A stretch of 64,000 nucleotides of DNA from Dasypus novemcinctus (GCF_030445035.2 NC_080680.1:111564228-111628227); one strand, 5' to 3'; counted from the first letter of the stretch, positions 1 to 11,275 are shown. The notes: generated by a model not told the origin, from the sequence alone. Numbers and translations: made by a program.

Positions 1-216
1 TGAGCAAAGGAAAAATTGAGCAGGGGACTTCTTAAAAATCCTATAATTATGCTCAAAAAGTCAGTGCAGATTCAAGGTAGGGAAACAGATTTGTCAGCTG
101 TGTGACATCAAACTCAAGAGTAATAAAGATAAATTTTACTTTGCTATTTTCCAAGAGATGACTCTACTGTGGGTCAGATACAGAACTAAATTTTATCTCC
201 ATCATACTTTCTTACT

Positions 217-382
217 CCTTACAATAAAGTGGCAAGTTATGTAATATTATTCCCATTTTTAGGTGGAAAAAAAATGGGTTCAGAGTAATTTTGAAACTTG
301 CTAAAGGTAGCATAGCTAGTAAAATTGCTAATACAGGATTTAAACCCAAGACTTTTGGACTCCAAAGCCCAATCTCTAAGTT
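217..382 (-). repeat. MIR-like ancient SINE, antisense
   Basis: The order 'cccatttttaggtgg', 'aacttgctaaaggtagcatagc', 'aggatttaaacccaagac' matches the reverse complement of the tRNA-derived MIR core. It is diverged, as expected for a pan-mammalian repeat. I see nothing else in bases 1-511. Confidence 0.6.
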
Positions 383-511
383 TGCAAATGTGGCAAAGGT
401 GATTATTTATTTGAAAGTCTCAGAAACCCACCTTGAACTGTGTATCAGTGAGGGTCCTCAAGAAACAGAAACCCCAGGATCTATGTTTATGTATGTATAA
501 GAAAGAGATTT

Positions 512-890
512 GGGAACCAGATGTGGTTCAAGCAGTTGGACACCCACCTTCCACATGGGAGATCCCAGGTTTGGTTCCTAGTGCCTCCTAAAGAAGACAA
601 GCTAGACAGAAAGCTGACACGAAGGGCTGGCATGGCAAACTGAGGCAATGAGATGTCACAGCAAAATGTCACAATGAGATGACACAATGAGGAGACACAA
701 TGAGAGACACAACAAGGAGGGAGCTGATGTGGCTCAAGAAATTGGGCACCTCCCTCCACATGGGAGGTCCTGTGATTGTTTCCCGGTGCCTCCTAAAAGG
801 AGCAGACACAGAGAGCACACAACAAACAGACACAGAAAACAGCAAGTACAAACAATAAGGGTGGGGAGAAATAAATCTTATTTTAAAAAG
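512..890 (+). repeat. DAS-type tRNA SINE, dimeric (two heads)
   Basis: Two tRNA-like heads lie in tandem: one near 515 ('gatgtggttcaagcagttgg') and one near 724 ('gatgtggctcaagaaattgg'). Each is followed by a B-box-like segment and 'gtgcctcctaaa'. The tail reads 'ggtggggagaaataaatctt'. A direct repeat 'agagattt' at 504-511 and 891-898 marks the TSD. Open frames here are SINE shadows. Confidence 0.85.
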
Positions 891-1232
891 AGAGATTTAA
901 TACAAGGAATTGGCTCATATGATTGTGAGACTGATAAGTCCAAAGTTGTAAGATGGACTGGAGGCTGGAAATTCCAGTGAGGGTGGAGGGTATAGTCTGG
1001 AGACCAAATTCCTTCTGATCTCTGGAACCCTTAGTGCTTGCTGTTAAAACTGTCAGCTGATTGGATGAGGCCCAGTCATGTTAAGGAGGGTCATCTCCTT
1101 CACTTAAGGTCAGTGATACAGCAGCAGATCCCATCTACAAACACCTCTACCATAACAAGTGGACCGGTGTTTCACCAAGCAACTGGACATCATAACCAAT
1201 CCAGGTTGACATCTAAAATGAACCATCACAAA
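891..1232 (-). repeat. LTR-like interspersed repeat remnant, antisense (family uncertain)
   Basis: It begins with 'ggaattggctcatatg' and carries 'cagctgattggatgaggccc', ending 'aaccatcacaa'. The same ordered blocks occur at about 11.89-12.39 kb, so it is interspersed. It resembles a common mammalian repeat with a 'ttaaccatcaca' end. I cannot name the subfamily without a repeat library. The SINE at 512-890 sits at its left edge. Confidence 0.55.
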
Positions 1233-1895
1233 CTGGTTTAGATAAAGGGACTTTACTGTTCCCCAGACTCCAAGAAGGATTGAATGGCAAGCCACTGGAA
1301 GGGCAGGGATAGCTCTGCGCTCCTTGAGCAACAGCAACTAGATGTCCGTCACCCCCCATCCGTGTGCTCCTCACAGGGCTCGCCTTCGTTCTCTCTCCCG
1401 CACAGCGTCTCTCCCCCACACAGCAGAAATCACAACTGTCGACCTTTCCCATGCCTCACAGCCCTCAGCTCCACTGGGAAAGAGGAGCTGGCTCGCTTCA
1501 GCTCCCGTTTTAAAATATCTCAGAGCAGGAATCTAATTGGCCAGCTGGGGACAAGTACCTCACCTTTACCAATTAACTCTGACCATGGAGAAGGGGTCAT
1601 CTAACAACGAGGCACCTCCTTGTTGGGAGAAGAATAAAGTGTCTGAAAAACAAATATAGTGGAAGGAACTATAAAAGCTTAGCCTGAAGCGGGAAGATAG
1701 GGAAATATTCCTGTTTCCTTTAAAAATCTGAGGGACCATCATGGGGAAGATGGGGGATGTGCTGTGGGTCACACCAGGGAGCAATTAATAAAAAGGTCCA
1801 AAGGATAGAAGTTTCCAGGGATGGATTTCAGATTCAGACTCGGTAGCCACTGAGTGCTAAATGCTCTAAGTCCTTGTGCACATATCATCTCTCTT
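1233..1895. other. Unassigned sequence
   Basis: Moderately GC-rich DNA between repeats. A small open frame near 1284-1604 shows no recognisable domain. It could be an unrecognised LTR body continuing from the preceding repeat. I see no splice or promoter signal that supports a gene. Confidence 0.4.
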
Positions 1896-2275
1896 TCTTT
1901 TTTTTTTTTTTTAAGATTTTATTTTTATTTATTTAATTCCCCTCCCCTCCCCCAGTTGTCTGTTTTCTGTGTCTTTTTGCTGCGTCTTGCTTCTTTGTCC
2001 GCTTCTGTTGTCATCAGCGGCACGGGAAGTATGGGCAGCGCCGTTCCTGGGCAGGCTGCACTTTCTTTCGTGCTGGGCAGCTCTCCTTATGGGGCGCACT
2101 CCTTGCGCGTGGGGCTCCCCTACGCGGGGGACACCCCTGCGTGGCACAGCACTCCTTGCGCGCATAAGCGCTGCGCATGGGCCAGCTCCACACGGGTCAA
2201 GGAGGCCCGGGGTTTGAACCGCAGACCTCCAGTGTGGTAGACAGACGCTCTAACCACTGGGCCAAGTCCACCGCC
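1896..2275 (-). repeat. DAS-type tRNA SINE, long body form
   Basis: Reverse-complement copy. A poly-T precedes 'aagattttatttttattt', followed by the body block 'ggcgcactccttgcgcgtgg', and ending at the tRNA-like head 'taaccactgggccaagtcc'. High CpG content and low divergence suggest a relatively young copy. Confidence 0.88.
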
Positions 2276-3006
2276 ATGGGCGGCTCTCCTTTTAAAAGCT
2301 ATACTGGATATGTTCCATTTGCCCTTCCAAAGGAACTCTGCCTTTCTGTGCCCTGACCTGAGCCCATGGGCTGGCCTGAATGCCCTCCCTCCTGGGCTGC
2401 CTTGCCCTTACCATCCAGCTGCTTCTGTCTAGTGGGGAGCCACAGCAGGAGATCAGAGGAAGGAGGTGGGCAGCTCTGGGAGGTCACCTTTGGTTGGCTG
2501 TACCCTCAACTGGAGACTGTGCTCAGCCTGGCCTGCTCCACTCAACTCTCATTCCTTCTAGATTCTGATAGCCTCTCTCTTGCCTCTTGTCTTCAGCCTA
2601 GGGACAGCAGCAGCTCTGCTGCTGCTATACCCCAAGTCCTCAGTATCCCTTGTGGGGTTCCCACGCCCCATACCTTTACAATTAATCTCTTTGTAAATCA
2701 ATCTTCCTCGAACCATTCTGATTTGCTTCCTATTGAGACACTGACAGATAAAATAACCTTTTCCAGATAATAAATCCTGTATTCTAATGACATGACTCTT
2801 CATGCTCAGTGTGAGAATTTCAGATGTAGACCAAAGAAGGAAATAGAAATCAACTATAATCCCACCCCTAGGAATAGCTAACATTTGGGGCATTTCTTTC
2901 CATTATTTTTCTATGGATACATTACATGTGCTTTTTCAAGCTTCTATCTCAGTGTATATACCATTTCATTAATGCAATTGTATCATGTGCATTTCTCTGT
3001 GTCATT
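2276..3006. other. Unassigned sequence with L1-like antisense tail
   Basis: Bases 2281-2800 show nothing recognisable. About 2850-3006 has the A/T-rich look of an antisense old LINE 3' end ('ccatttcattaatgcaattg'), which may continue at 3454-3600 beyond the SINE. Assignment is weak. Confidence 0.35.
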
Positions 3007-3018
3007 AAAAAGCCTTTA

Positions 3019-3441
3019 GGGAAGCAGACTTGGCCCAGCAGTTAGGGCGTCCACCTACCACATGGGCAGTCCACAGTTCAAACCCCGGGCCTCCTTGACC
3101 CATGTGGAGCTGGCCCACGTGCAGTGCTGATGTGCGCAAGGAGTGCCGTGCCACGCAGGGGTGTCCCCCGCGTAGGGGAGCCCCACACACAAGGAGTGTG
3201 CCCCGCAAGGAGAGCCGCCCAGCACGAAAGAAAGTGCAGCCTGCCCAGGAATGGCGCCACACACATGGAGAGCTGACACAACAAGATGACGCAACAAAAA
3301 AGAAACACAGATTCCTGGTGCTGATAAGGATAGAAGCGGTCACAGAAGAACACGACAGCGAATGGACACAGAGAGCAGACAACTGGGGTGGGGAGGGGAG
3401 AGAAATAAATAAAAAATAAATCTTAAAAAAATGAAATAAAT
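3019..3441 (+). repeat. DAS-type tRNA SINE, long body form, with TSD
   Basis: Full-length copy: head 'ggaagcagacttggcccagc', B-box-like 'agttcaaaccccg', body 'gcgcaaggagtgccgtgcca', tail 'gagaaataaataaaaaataa'. The 12-bp repeat 'aaaaagccttta' flanks it at 3007-3018 and 3442-3453, a clear L1-mobilised insertion. Confidence 0.92.
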
Positions 3442-3605
3442 AAAAAGCCTTTATAAGCACTGTGTTTCAAAGTTGTCCTCTATAATATAACATGATGATT
3501 TTGCCATTTCCCTCTTTAGGTTATTTATGTTTTTGCTATCGTAAATATCAATGCTGTAATTATCATAATTCATGACCCTTAGTACAAATTTCTGATTGTT
3601 TCTTT

Positions 3606-4053
3606 TTTAAGATTTATTTATTTTTTCCCCTTCCCCTCCTTTCACCCTGCTGTTTTTGCTGTCTGTGTTGTCTTCTTTTATCATTTTCTTTCCTCTAAGA
3701 TTCACCAGGATTTGATACTGGAGACCCCTAAATGTGGAGAGAGGTTCCCTGTCAATTGCACCACCTCAGTTCCTGGTCTCTGCTGCGCTTCAGCTTCCCT
3801 CTCCCTTTGTCTCTCTTCTGATGCATCATCATCTTGCTGTGAGTCTCACTTGGGCGGGCACTGGCTCACCACGTGGGCACTTGGGCTCACCACGCAGGCA
3901 CTCACATTCACCACGCAGGCACTCGCGCAGACACTGGCTTGCCGCGTGGCCATGCTTTCTCTTCTTCTTTTTCACCAGGAGACCCCAAGGATCAAACCTG
4001 AGCCCTCCCATATGGTAGGCAGAAGCTCTGTCACTTGAGCCACATCCACTTCC
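3606..4053 (-). repeat. DAS-type tRNA SINE with internal GC-rich tandem units
   Basis: Antisense SINE ending at the head 'cttgagccacatccacttcc'. Its middle (about 3855-3950) holds imperfect repeats of 'ggcactcacattcaccacgc' type, unlike the body of the long form. A related copy lies at 59828-60162. An imperfect direct repeat around 'tgattgtttcttt' and 'tgatttttttcttt' is a plausible TSD. Confidence 0.82.
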
Positions 4054-4055
4054 CT

Positions 4056-4785
4056 GATTTTTTTCTTTAGGTCCTTTGAAATTTTGATGCTCGTGTAATG
4101 CCCGATATATTGTCTACACTAGAGGGAGCATGAGAGTTCTCAGAAACAACAGTTTTCTGTGCCCTAGTGAAGAATGAACACAACCTGCCAGGACTGGCAG
4201 AAATATTAAAGGCATTTGAGGGTTCCCCTTCGCCACTGGGAAAGCTATGCCTGATCTCATAATAAAACAATGTGGGCCTTCTTTTCCCAGGCCTGGTGGC
4301 ATCGTGGGTCGGGAGCAGGGCTTGGCTTGTTATTTTGGTTGAGGACAAGTGTGGTCTTGAATCTTTAGATCTGTGGGTGACCAGCAGGGTGACTGCAGAG
4401 GCCCTGCTGTTTATGAAGAAAGCCACTTGAGAGGGCTGTGAAGGAGGGCCCCGCCCTAGCCCCGGGGAACCTCAGTTCCCGAGTGAGTCCCCAGAGCCAC
4501 AGGCCAGACCTTGTTGTAAAACTCGTTGTACAAGTTCTCTAAAGCTGCAGGAGCTGCTTGAGAGTGCCTGGTGGGTAATTCGTCCTCAAGCAAGGCTCAG
4601 GATCACCAGCAACTGAATGGGTAACAAGCCACAGGGACAGGACTCCTGAGGGGGAAAAGGTGGGAGCAGGGCCTGAGTCATCACCCCACTTATCTCGAGA
4701 TGATTCTTAAAACCTAAGGTCCCAACTCAGAGAGAGCCTACCAGAGCCCATGCCGTCAGTGGGGAAAAGCCCTCAGCAGGTGCAT
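4056..4785. other. Unassigned flanking sequence
   Basis: No repeat family, exon or RNA gene recognised. Open frames near 4067-4426 on the minus strand have no domain signature. Confidence 0.4.
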
Positions 4786-5226
4786 GTGCTTCCTGTGGCT
4801 GCTCCAACAAAGTACCACAAACTGGGTGGCTTTAAACAACTGAATTCTTTTCTCTCACCCTTTTGGAGGCTAGAACTCTGAAATGAAGGTGTCACGGGGT
4901 CATGCTCCCTCTAAAGGCTCTAGGGAAGGACCCTTCCTAGCTTCTGGTGTTTGCCGGCGATGCTTGGCATTTCTTGGCTTTTCTCGGTTTGTAGATGCAT
5001 CTCCCTCATCTTTACCTTCAAAGTCACATGGTCTGCTCCCTGGGTGTCCAGGTCCAAATTGCTCTCTTCTTGTAAGGACACCAGTGATTTTGTATTTAGG
5101 GCCCCCCTATGCTAGCATGATCTCATCTTAACTAACTATATCAGCAAAGACTCTGTTTTCAAATAAGATCACTTTCACAGGCACTGAGTGGTCATGAATA
5201 TTAGGGGAATGCTATTCAACCCAGTA
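4786..5226 (-). repeat. LTR-like interspersed repeat, antisense (MaLR-like, uncertain)
   Basis: The order 'gctccaacaaagtaccacaa', 'actgggtggctttaaacaac', 'ttttggaggctagaactctg', 'cttgtaaggacaccagtgat', 'cattcaaccc' recurs, diverged, at 10649-11019, 14387-14833 and 24655-25110. The shared order and end points show one old interspersed family. The end resembles an antisense MaLR-type LTR, but I cannot confirm the name. Confidence 0.6.
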
Positions 5227-5898
5227 GAGACGGTGACGTGAGAACATGGGACGCTGCTGGGTCAACCCTACATTGCCCATGGATTAAGATAGAATCTTCC
5301 AGTCCCCTTGCAACCAGGACTCTGCCTCTCCCACCTGGGTCCACCTTCCCAGGGATTGGCATCTCCTGCCCAATGCTACTTGGCTTGCTCATTTGTCCAA
5401 GAGATAAATCAAACCTCTCTCCTTAAATTCTGAAGCATGAGGAAGATCACTGACTGCAGGCCATAGCCCTTCCACGGCCTAGGAAGGCAGCGTGGTTAGC
5501 ATGATTGGCAAAAATGACAAGTTGGAGACTAGACAGGCTCAAGGACTTGGACTTTTTCTTTTGATTTTCTTTCTTTATAAAGAATGTTTTTTATTAATAA
5601 ATGTAAAGCTCTTAAAACAATATCTGGACCATAAGTAGCAAGTGCTATGTCAGTGAGTGCGATATACATAAATGTCCCAATGTCCTTCACCATCTCCACC
5701 CCATCTAAACTCATAGCTGGGGAGTGAGAAACCATTCTCCCCTTTCGGTGGGCCTTCAACTCTCAAGCTTGTGTCTTCTGGACTTGTTCCCACGAACAAT
5801 GTGGAACGTGGCAGGGGGCAGTACCCCTTCCTTCCCCAGGACCCGTATTTTTCTAATGATAGAAGTACCATAGGTAGGGTTGTCTTTCCCTCTAAAAC
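5227..5898. other. Unassigned sequence; MIR-like 3' fragment near 5597-5660
   Basis: A short stretch containing 'taaagctcttaaaacaatat' and 'aagtagcaagtgctat' resembles a MIR 3' portion. The rest is unassigned. Confidence 0.4.
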
Positions 5899-6058
5899 CA
5901 TGGTTCTCAGCTTTGGCTGTAGGTAAAACCACTTGGGGAGCTTTTAAAAATCTCACACTCAGAGTCATCACATCAGAATCTCTGGGGATGGGACCAGACA
6001 TCAGTAGTTCTTAAAGTTCCCAGGGGATTTCAATGCATTACAAAGTTGAGAACCACTG
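5899..6058. mobile_element. MER5A-like hAT-Charlie MITE
   Basis: Terminal inverted repeats 'catggttctca' and 'ttgagaaccactg' bound about 160 bp. Diagnostic internal blocks are 'acttggggagcttttaaaaa' and 'atcagaatctctggggatgg'. This is a non-autonomous, long-inactive mammalian DNA transposon. Confidence 0.85.
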
Positions 6059-6704
6059 GCCATGAAAGGACAATGAAGGAAGGCCAAGGCTTTTAATGGA
6101 TTGATAACCGTGTAAAGGTAATGGCCATAATTCCAGTCTGTAGTTAGGGGTTTTATTTCTTTACATCTTGCTTTATAATGCATTCTGGCCTTAATTCACA
6201 AAGCCAATTAGAGCTCTATAAATAAGTTATAATTCTAATAGTAAATATTTAATGACGACAAAAATCTTTTTGTTACTTGTGCTTCATGAGTTACCCCTAC
6301 CTAAGGAAAGCCTCATTGGCTGGCAAACCCAATGCCATCTTTTGCATCAAGCAGATAGAATGCCTTGTGAGAAGGAGAGGAAAGGTCAGGATTCACCAAA
6401 GCAAAACGGTAAGGATAGCAGATTGAGAAGTGGAGGGAAGCTCAGATGAATACCTAGGAGAGAATTCTGCATTTCAAGTGCAAGAGTGTAGCCACTGGGG
6501 CTGGAGGGTGGCAAAGGGTGAGGCGCTTACTTGGGTGGCAGCACACAGGAGACCCTCGGACTGGACTTTGGTTTGGACTTTGGCAGGAAAGCCAAGAGGA
6601 AATCAAATCCCAGAGCTTCAAAATTCAGACCTTTTCTGTTTGCCGCACCCTTCTCTTTCTTCAGTCTCAGACATCTTCCTTGATGGTTTGTCAAGGAGTA
6701 GTGT
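6059..6704. other. Unassigned sequence
   Basis: No recognisable gene or repeat. A/T-rich to 6250, then a G/A-rich stretch with short meaningless frames. Confidence 0.4.
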
Positions 6705-6830
6705 GGAAAGTGGAAAAAGCTGGGATCTTGGAATCAGACATGTGAGTTTGCAGCTTAACTCTATCACTTACTGTGAGACCATCAAGATAGGTTTAACCCC
6801 TCAGGGTTCAGTTTCCATCAATGAACTTTG
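6705..6830 (+). repeat. MIR-like ancient SINE
   Basis: 'gtggaaaaagctgggatctt', 'ggaatcagacatgtgag' and 'ctctatcacttactgtgaga' follow the order of the MIR core in sense orientation. Confidence 0.6.
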
Positions 6831-7967
6831 ACAAACCAGTAAAAGCTTAGTCCCAGGTAAGAGGGGTCCCTGCTCTGGTCCCCCTGGTTTTAAAGAGTCC
6901 TATTCTGGTGTTTCTTCTCCCTGCTGGATGAGGGTTCATGGGGCCAAAAGAACCTGCCTCCTGGAACCCATGCTCTTTTTCTAGACCACATTTTCTACCC
7001 TGCGGCCAGGACCTTAAAATTTCCCATCCACACCATCTGATCCTCTTCTGGGGTGTGCAGGGGGTCCCTCACCAGGTCCATCCTCTGGAGGATGAACTAC
7101 ACTGCTGGTACCCCCAGGCTCGGGGCGAGGGGGGCGGTCAAGAGGCAGTTGTAGGGGAGAGAGGGGGGAGAGAGGTAGATGGGGCCAGGACATCTGGTTT
7201 CCACGTAGGCATGGCCTGCCTGGTGTTGTGGTTCAGTGCAGTTACGGTTGGGAAGAGAAGGGGGCAACTCTCCCTGCCTCCCTACTATTCAGCACAGAAC
7301 ACAGATGAGCCTAAGTATTTAAATTCGAACTTGGCCTTCCGGGCCATTATAAAGATTGATGCTATCTGTTGAGGTAAGAGGTTAGAACTTTTTTTTCCTA
7401 ACAGCTTATTAGTTTGATTTGTAACATTGAGAAATTGAGGCATATGGTGTGTGGGCCTCCATTTGTACTCTTACCTAGCCCTACAAATGTTACAGGCAGG
7501 CCTGGGGAACATCATCTATCACTTAGGTTTCTGTGAGGATTAAATGCAAAATGTAGGAGTGCACGGTAGGTGCTCGCTAAGGGTTATCCTCCCTTCCTTT
7601 GCGTTTATCAGTGTCTTACTTTATAAAGCAGTGATTCCTGCTCCAGGTAGGGCTATTTGCCTTCTTCTCCCCAGGGGCTGAGGTGTAGCTTCTGGCTCCT
7701 TGACTCGCTGGAGCTCATGGCTATGCCCTCTGGCCTTGCTGAGAGGCTCATTCCCTCAGAAGCCAAAACTTCACTCTCAGCTCGGCCAGGAAGGCCGGGC
7801 CGCTTCTGAAGAGGCTCTGGAGCTTCAGGAACTCAGGTGCCCGTGATCCAGCACAAACCACAGAGAGGTTTCTGGGTGTGGGAAACAGAGAGGATAAAGA
7901 AACCACTTTGGGAATCCTGAGAGCTGGCTGCAGAGTTTTACTGGCCTGAGCCCAGGAACCGTAGCTC
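6831..7967. other. Unassigned sequence; weak MIR-like piece near 7500-7590
   Basis: Mostly unrecognised. 'tctgtgaggattaaatgcaa' followed by 'gtgcacggtaggtgctcg' resembles the 3' part of MIR. The open frame 6938-7372 has no domain features. Confidence 0.4.
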
Positions 7968-7982
7968 AAAACCCACCACTGC

Positions 7983-8684
7983 ACAAGACTTTCATGCTAC
8001 TTTACTGGAACTGTAGTTGGTGTTGGGGTTTAAGATATATTTAGGGGATTTGAATCTCTGGACTGACAATATGATAGCCAGGCCCTGAGCCCCAACAGAC
8101 TTCAGCTTCTACAATCTGATTTATTGGACTCACCTCACTCAGCTAAGATGGAGTTGAAGAAGGACAATCACCACACCACGGAGTCTAGAGGGCCTACAAC
8201 TGAAAGCAAGAGGATTGCATCCAGTTGTCCATGTGGAATCTGAGCCTCCTCTTGACATAGAGGTGCAACGGACACAACCAATCCAAGGTCCACAGAGAAA
8301 AGGTGGCATTGGAGTGGGAAAAGTGGACATGGTGGCTGATGGTATGGGGAATGGCAGGAAGAGATGAGAGGTGGAGGCGCCTTTGGGACTTAGAGTTGCC
8401 CTGGATGGTGCTTCAGGGGCAATCACCAGACATTGTAAATCCTCCCAGGGCCCACTGGATGGAATGGGGGAGAGTATGGGCCATGATGTAGACCATTGAC
8501 CATGGGGTGCAGAGATGCCCAGAGATGTACTTACCAGGTGCAATGGATGAGTCATGATGATGGGAGTGAGGGTTGCTGGGGGGGGAGTGGTGGGGTGGGG
8601 GTGGTAGGGTTGAATGGGACCTCATATTTTTTTAATGTAATATTTTTACAAAATCAATAAAAATTAAAAAAAATTTAAAAAAAT
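7983..8684 (+). mobile_element. 5'-truncated L1 3' end (xenarthran type), with TSD
   Basis: About 700 bp ending in an A-rich tail with 'tcaataaaaattaaaaaaaa'. It is flanked by 'aaaacccaccactgc' at 7968-7982 and 'aaaaccaccactgc' at 8685-8698, a TSD differing by one base. Non-coding content ('gaagaaggacaatcaccaca', 'ggcccactggatggaatggg') matches what I recall of Dasypus L1 3' UTR copies. The family name is from memory; the insertion structure is seen directly. A minus-strand open frame inside it is not a gene. Confidence 0.75.
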
Positions 8685-8698
8685 AAAACCACCACTGC

Positions 8699-9351
8699 TT
8701 CCTCAAGGGCCACGGAAGGGGCCGGAGGGGGCGTGAGACCCACGTTCAGGCTTCTCTGATAAGCGGAACCAGCAGAACTGGTTCACTCGACACCGTTCCT
8801 CAGATTCGCTGTGGTGTGCCTACTTTGTACTTTGAAACTACCCATTATTTTCTGCTTTTTAAACAGTAAGTAGGAGTATGCCAAATAGAAAAAGGGCTGG
8901 GTGAGGCAAGACAGGGCAGGGAGCGAGCACAGTGTACGCACAGGGCTAAAGGCATAGAAGATCAAGGTGCATCAAAAGGCAGCAAAGGGGGGCAGGGGGC
9001 AGAGATGAGGCTGGGAGGGCCCTTGAAGCCTTCTGATGTTACTTCATGTATCACAGGGAAAAATCACTTCAGACTCTTATAATAGGATTTCCTCCTCAGA
9101 GAAAGGCTTCTGTAAACTTTGGGAAATACCCATATATACTTTGAATCTCTTGCTGGTTGAAATAATTCTGAACCTTTACTTATCTATCTATCTATAATTT
9201 ATCTATCATGTATTTTTTTTTAAATCACCAGAAATAGAAATTTATTTTTAAATGAAAAAAAAAAGTATTTTTCAAATACAAAGTTATTCATTTGGTAGGT
9301 TTGGGGGTATCACACAGTTTCAGGAAACAGGTCCCTGAAAAAGCACTCTAA
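8699..9351. other. Unassigned sequence with short TATC microsatellite
   Basis: A short (TATC)n-like run lies near 9180-9210. No other feature recognised. Confidence 0.45.
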
Positions 9352-9548
9352 AGCGGGGTCCTTAACCTTTTTTTGTTCCATGAACCCCTTTGCCAGTCAG
9401 GTGAAAACCATGGACCCCTCACTAAGTCCACACGATGGTGTGTATTATTTAATAAACAGATCACACCTGCACCAACATGGTCCCACAAGATTAATGTTTC
9501 TTTGAACTTCAATTCTAGCTCAGGGACCCCAGGTTAAGAAATCCTGCC
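9352..9548. mobile_element. hAT-like MITE, copy 1
   Basis: Inverted ends 'ggtccttaacctttttttgt' and 'ccaggttaagaaatcctg'. Internal blocks 'tttgccagtcaggtgaaaac' and 'actaagtccacac' are shared with 38757-38995. The TIR style fits a hAT-type non-autonomous DNA transposon; exact family not assigned. Confidence 0.7.
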
Positions 9549-10505
9549 CTAAAGAAAATGTTCCTGGAGCCTCAAGGTCTTAAAAACAAATTTTATGAAT
9601 ATTTTCAACTTATTCAAATGCTAAAGACCACTCTCCGAAACAGTATCTATTCAGCTCCATAATAGTCCTCTAGGGTAGCTTTCTCCCTAAAGATGAATAA
9701 ATAGGAACTCACCTGAAGGCAAAGTATAAAAGTGTTGCGATTTGGACTCTGCCCAGTCTTCTCTGAAGGCAGCCCACAGGCCTCCACGCCCACCCTGTCT
9801 TTCCCGCCTCCCAAACGCAGCTTTGAACTCCACATTGTCTCTCATGTGAAACCCAGGTTGGCTAATTCTGATGATTAAACCCTGGTCCTTTATACCACTG
9901 GTTGGTATAAATGCAACATTGTTTATTTGCCAAATCCCCCGGAAGCAAAGATCTAATTAATCTATTAAGGCTTCTCCTGTAAACAAGTCATACCTTGCAG
10001 ATGGGAAACCTGGGTGGGTATCATCAGTGGGTTTTGCAACGGGGCTGACGGGGTTGCCCCAGACGACCCGGACCGCCTCTGCGCGGCACACCGTGGTGTT
10101 CCAGCAGGCTGGGGGTGGCGAGCTGGGATGAAGAGAGAGTGCAGCTCTGTCTGGATGTTGAGCTGGAGAGGCCTGCGGCCTCCACCAGATGGAGGCCCGT
10201 TGCCGTCTGAGGTGGCTCAGCTGTGCCTCTCCCCAAAAACCAGGTACAGAATCGGGGAAGACACAGTGGAAGTGGTGCTTCAGGATCCCCCCTGGCCTGT
10301 CCATATAATCTTCCAAACCATGTGCTGGAGGGTGGGGGCTCAGCTCTGCTCAGTGGGCCTCTCTCCTGAGGCTTCTCCTGGCAGGCATGGCCACTCACAG
10401 CAGGCGATAAACTTGCCCCCCCCCAAATGAAACCTCCCCGGTTGGCCACCCTGCTACCTGGTACTGGGGGTTGGACAGCGGGTTTGGGTGGGAGGAGAGG
10501 GCACT
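9549..10505. other. Unassigned sequence
   Basis: Bases 10014-10449 are open in several frames on both strands (up to about 140 codons), which fits GC bias rather than coding. No domain, signal peptide or splice context is visible. Near 9915-9985 there are FOX-like motifs 'ttgtttattt' and 'tgtaaacaag'. Confidence 0.4.
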
Positions 10506-10648
10506 TGCTTTGGTTTAATTACTTTTTTTAATGTGATAAGATACACATAATACATTTTGCACTTTATACATTTTTAGGTGCACAATTCATGGCATTAATT
10601 GCTATTTACAATGATGCTACAATTACCTCTACAGTATAACCGCTGTCT
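10506..10648 (-). mobile_element. Antisense L1 3' UTR, segment 1 of a nested locus
   Basis: 'gataagatacacataataca' and 'ggtgcacaattcatggcatt' match the reverse complement of an old L1 3' UTR. The same element resumes at 11020, 11662 and 12397 after three insertions. Confidence 0.75.
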
Positions 10649-11019
10649 TAGTTTGCCAGGGCTGCTATAACAAATATCCCAGACTGGTTGACTTCAACAA
10701 CAGAAATGTACTGTCCCCCAGTTTAGATGTCCAAAATAGAGGTGTCAGCAAGACCATGCTTTCTTTGAAGGCTCTAGTATTCTGGTGTGGTTTGCCTCAA
10801 TCTCTGCCTCGGTCACATGACCATCTCTCTCCTACTGTGTCCAAAGTTCTGCTTATAAGGACTCCAATCGTATTGGACTAAGCCCACCCTGATTCAGTTT
10901 GGCCTCATCTTAACTAATAGGGTCTTTGAAGATCCTATTTACAAATGAGATCACATCCACAGGACCAGGGCTTAGGACTTGAACATGTCTTTGCAGAGTT
11001 TGAGACTCAATACATAACC
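10649..11019 (-). repeat. LTR-like repeat inserted in L1, antisense
   Basis: Same family as 4786-5226: 'cttagtttgccagggctgct', 'ataacaaatatcccagactg', 'ataaggactccaatcgtatt'. Its insertion splits the antisense L1 sequence. Confidence 0.6.
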
Positions 11020-11275
11020 ACCACCCATTACCAAGACTTCTTCATCACCCAAAAGAAATTCTGTGCCCATTAAGCAATAACTCCCCATCTCCACTACTCG
11101 TAAGCTGCTGATAAACTTGAATCTACTTTCTGCCTCTATGAATTTGCTTATTCTAAGTATTTCATATAAGTGGGCTCATGCAGTCCTTGTCCTTTTGTAT
11201 CTGGCTTATTTCATTAATCATAATGTTTTCAAGGTTCATCCATGTTGTAGCATGTGTCAGAACTTCATTCTTTTT
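11020..11275 (-). mobile_element. Antisense L1 3' UTR, segment 2
   Basis: Continues the L1 with 'accacccattaccaagactt', 'cccattaagcaataactccc' and 'atccatgttgtagcatgtgt', in the expected reverse order of an L1 3' end. Confidence 0.75.

Noticed and set aside
10014..10449. Overlapping 119-141 codon frames on both strands
   Set aside because: Open on both strands because of GC bias; no domain, start context or exon structure recognised.
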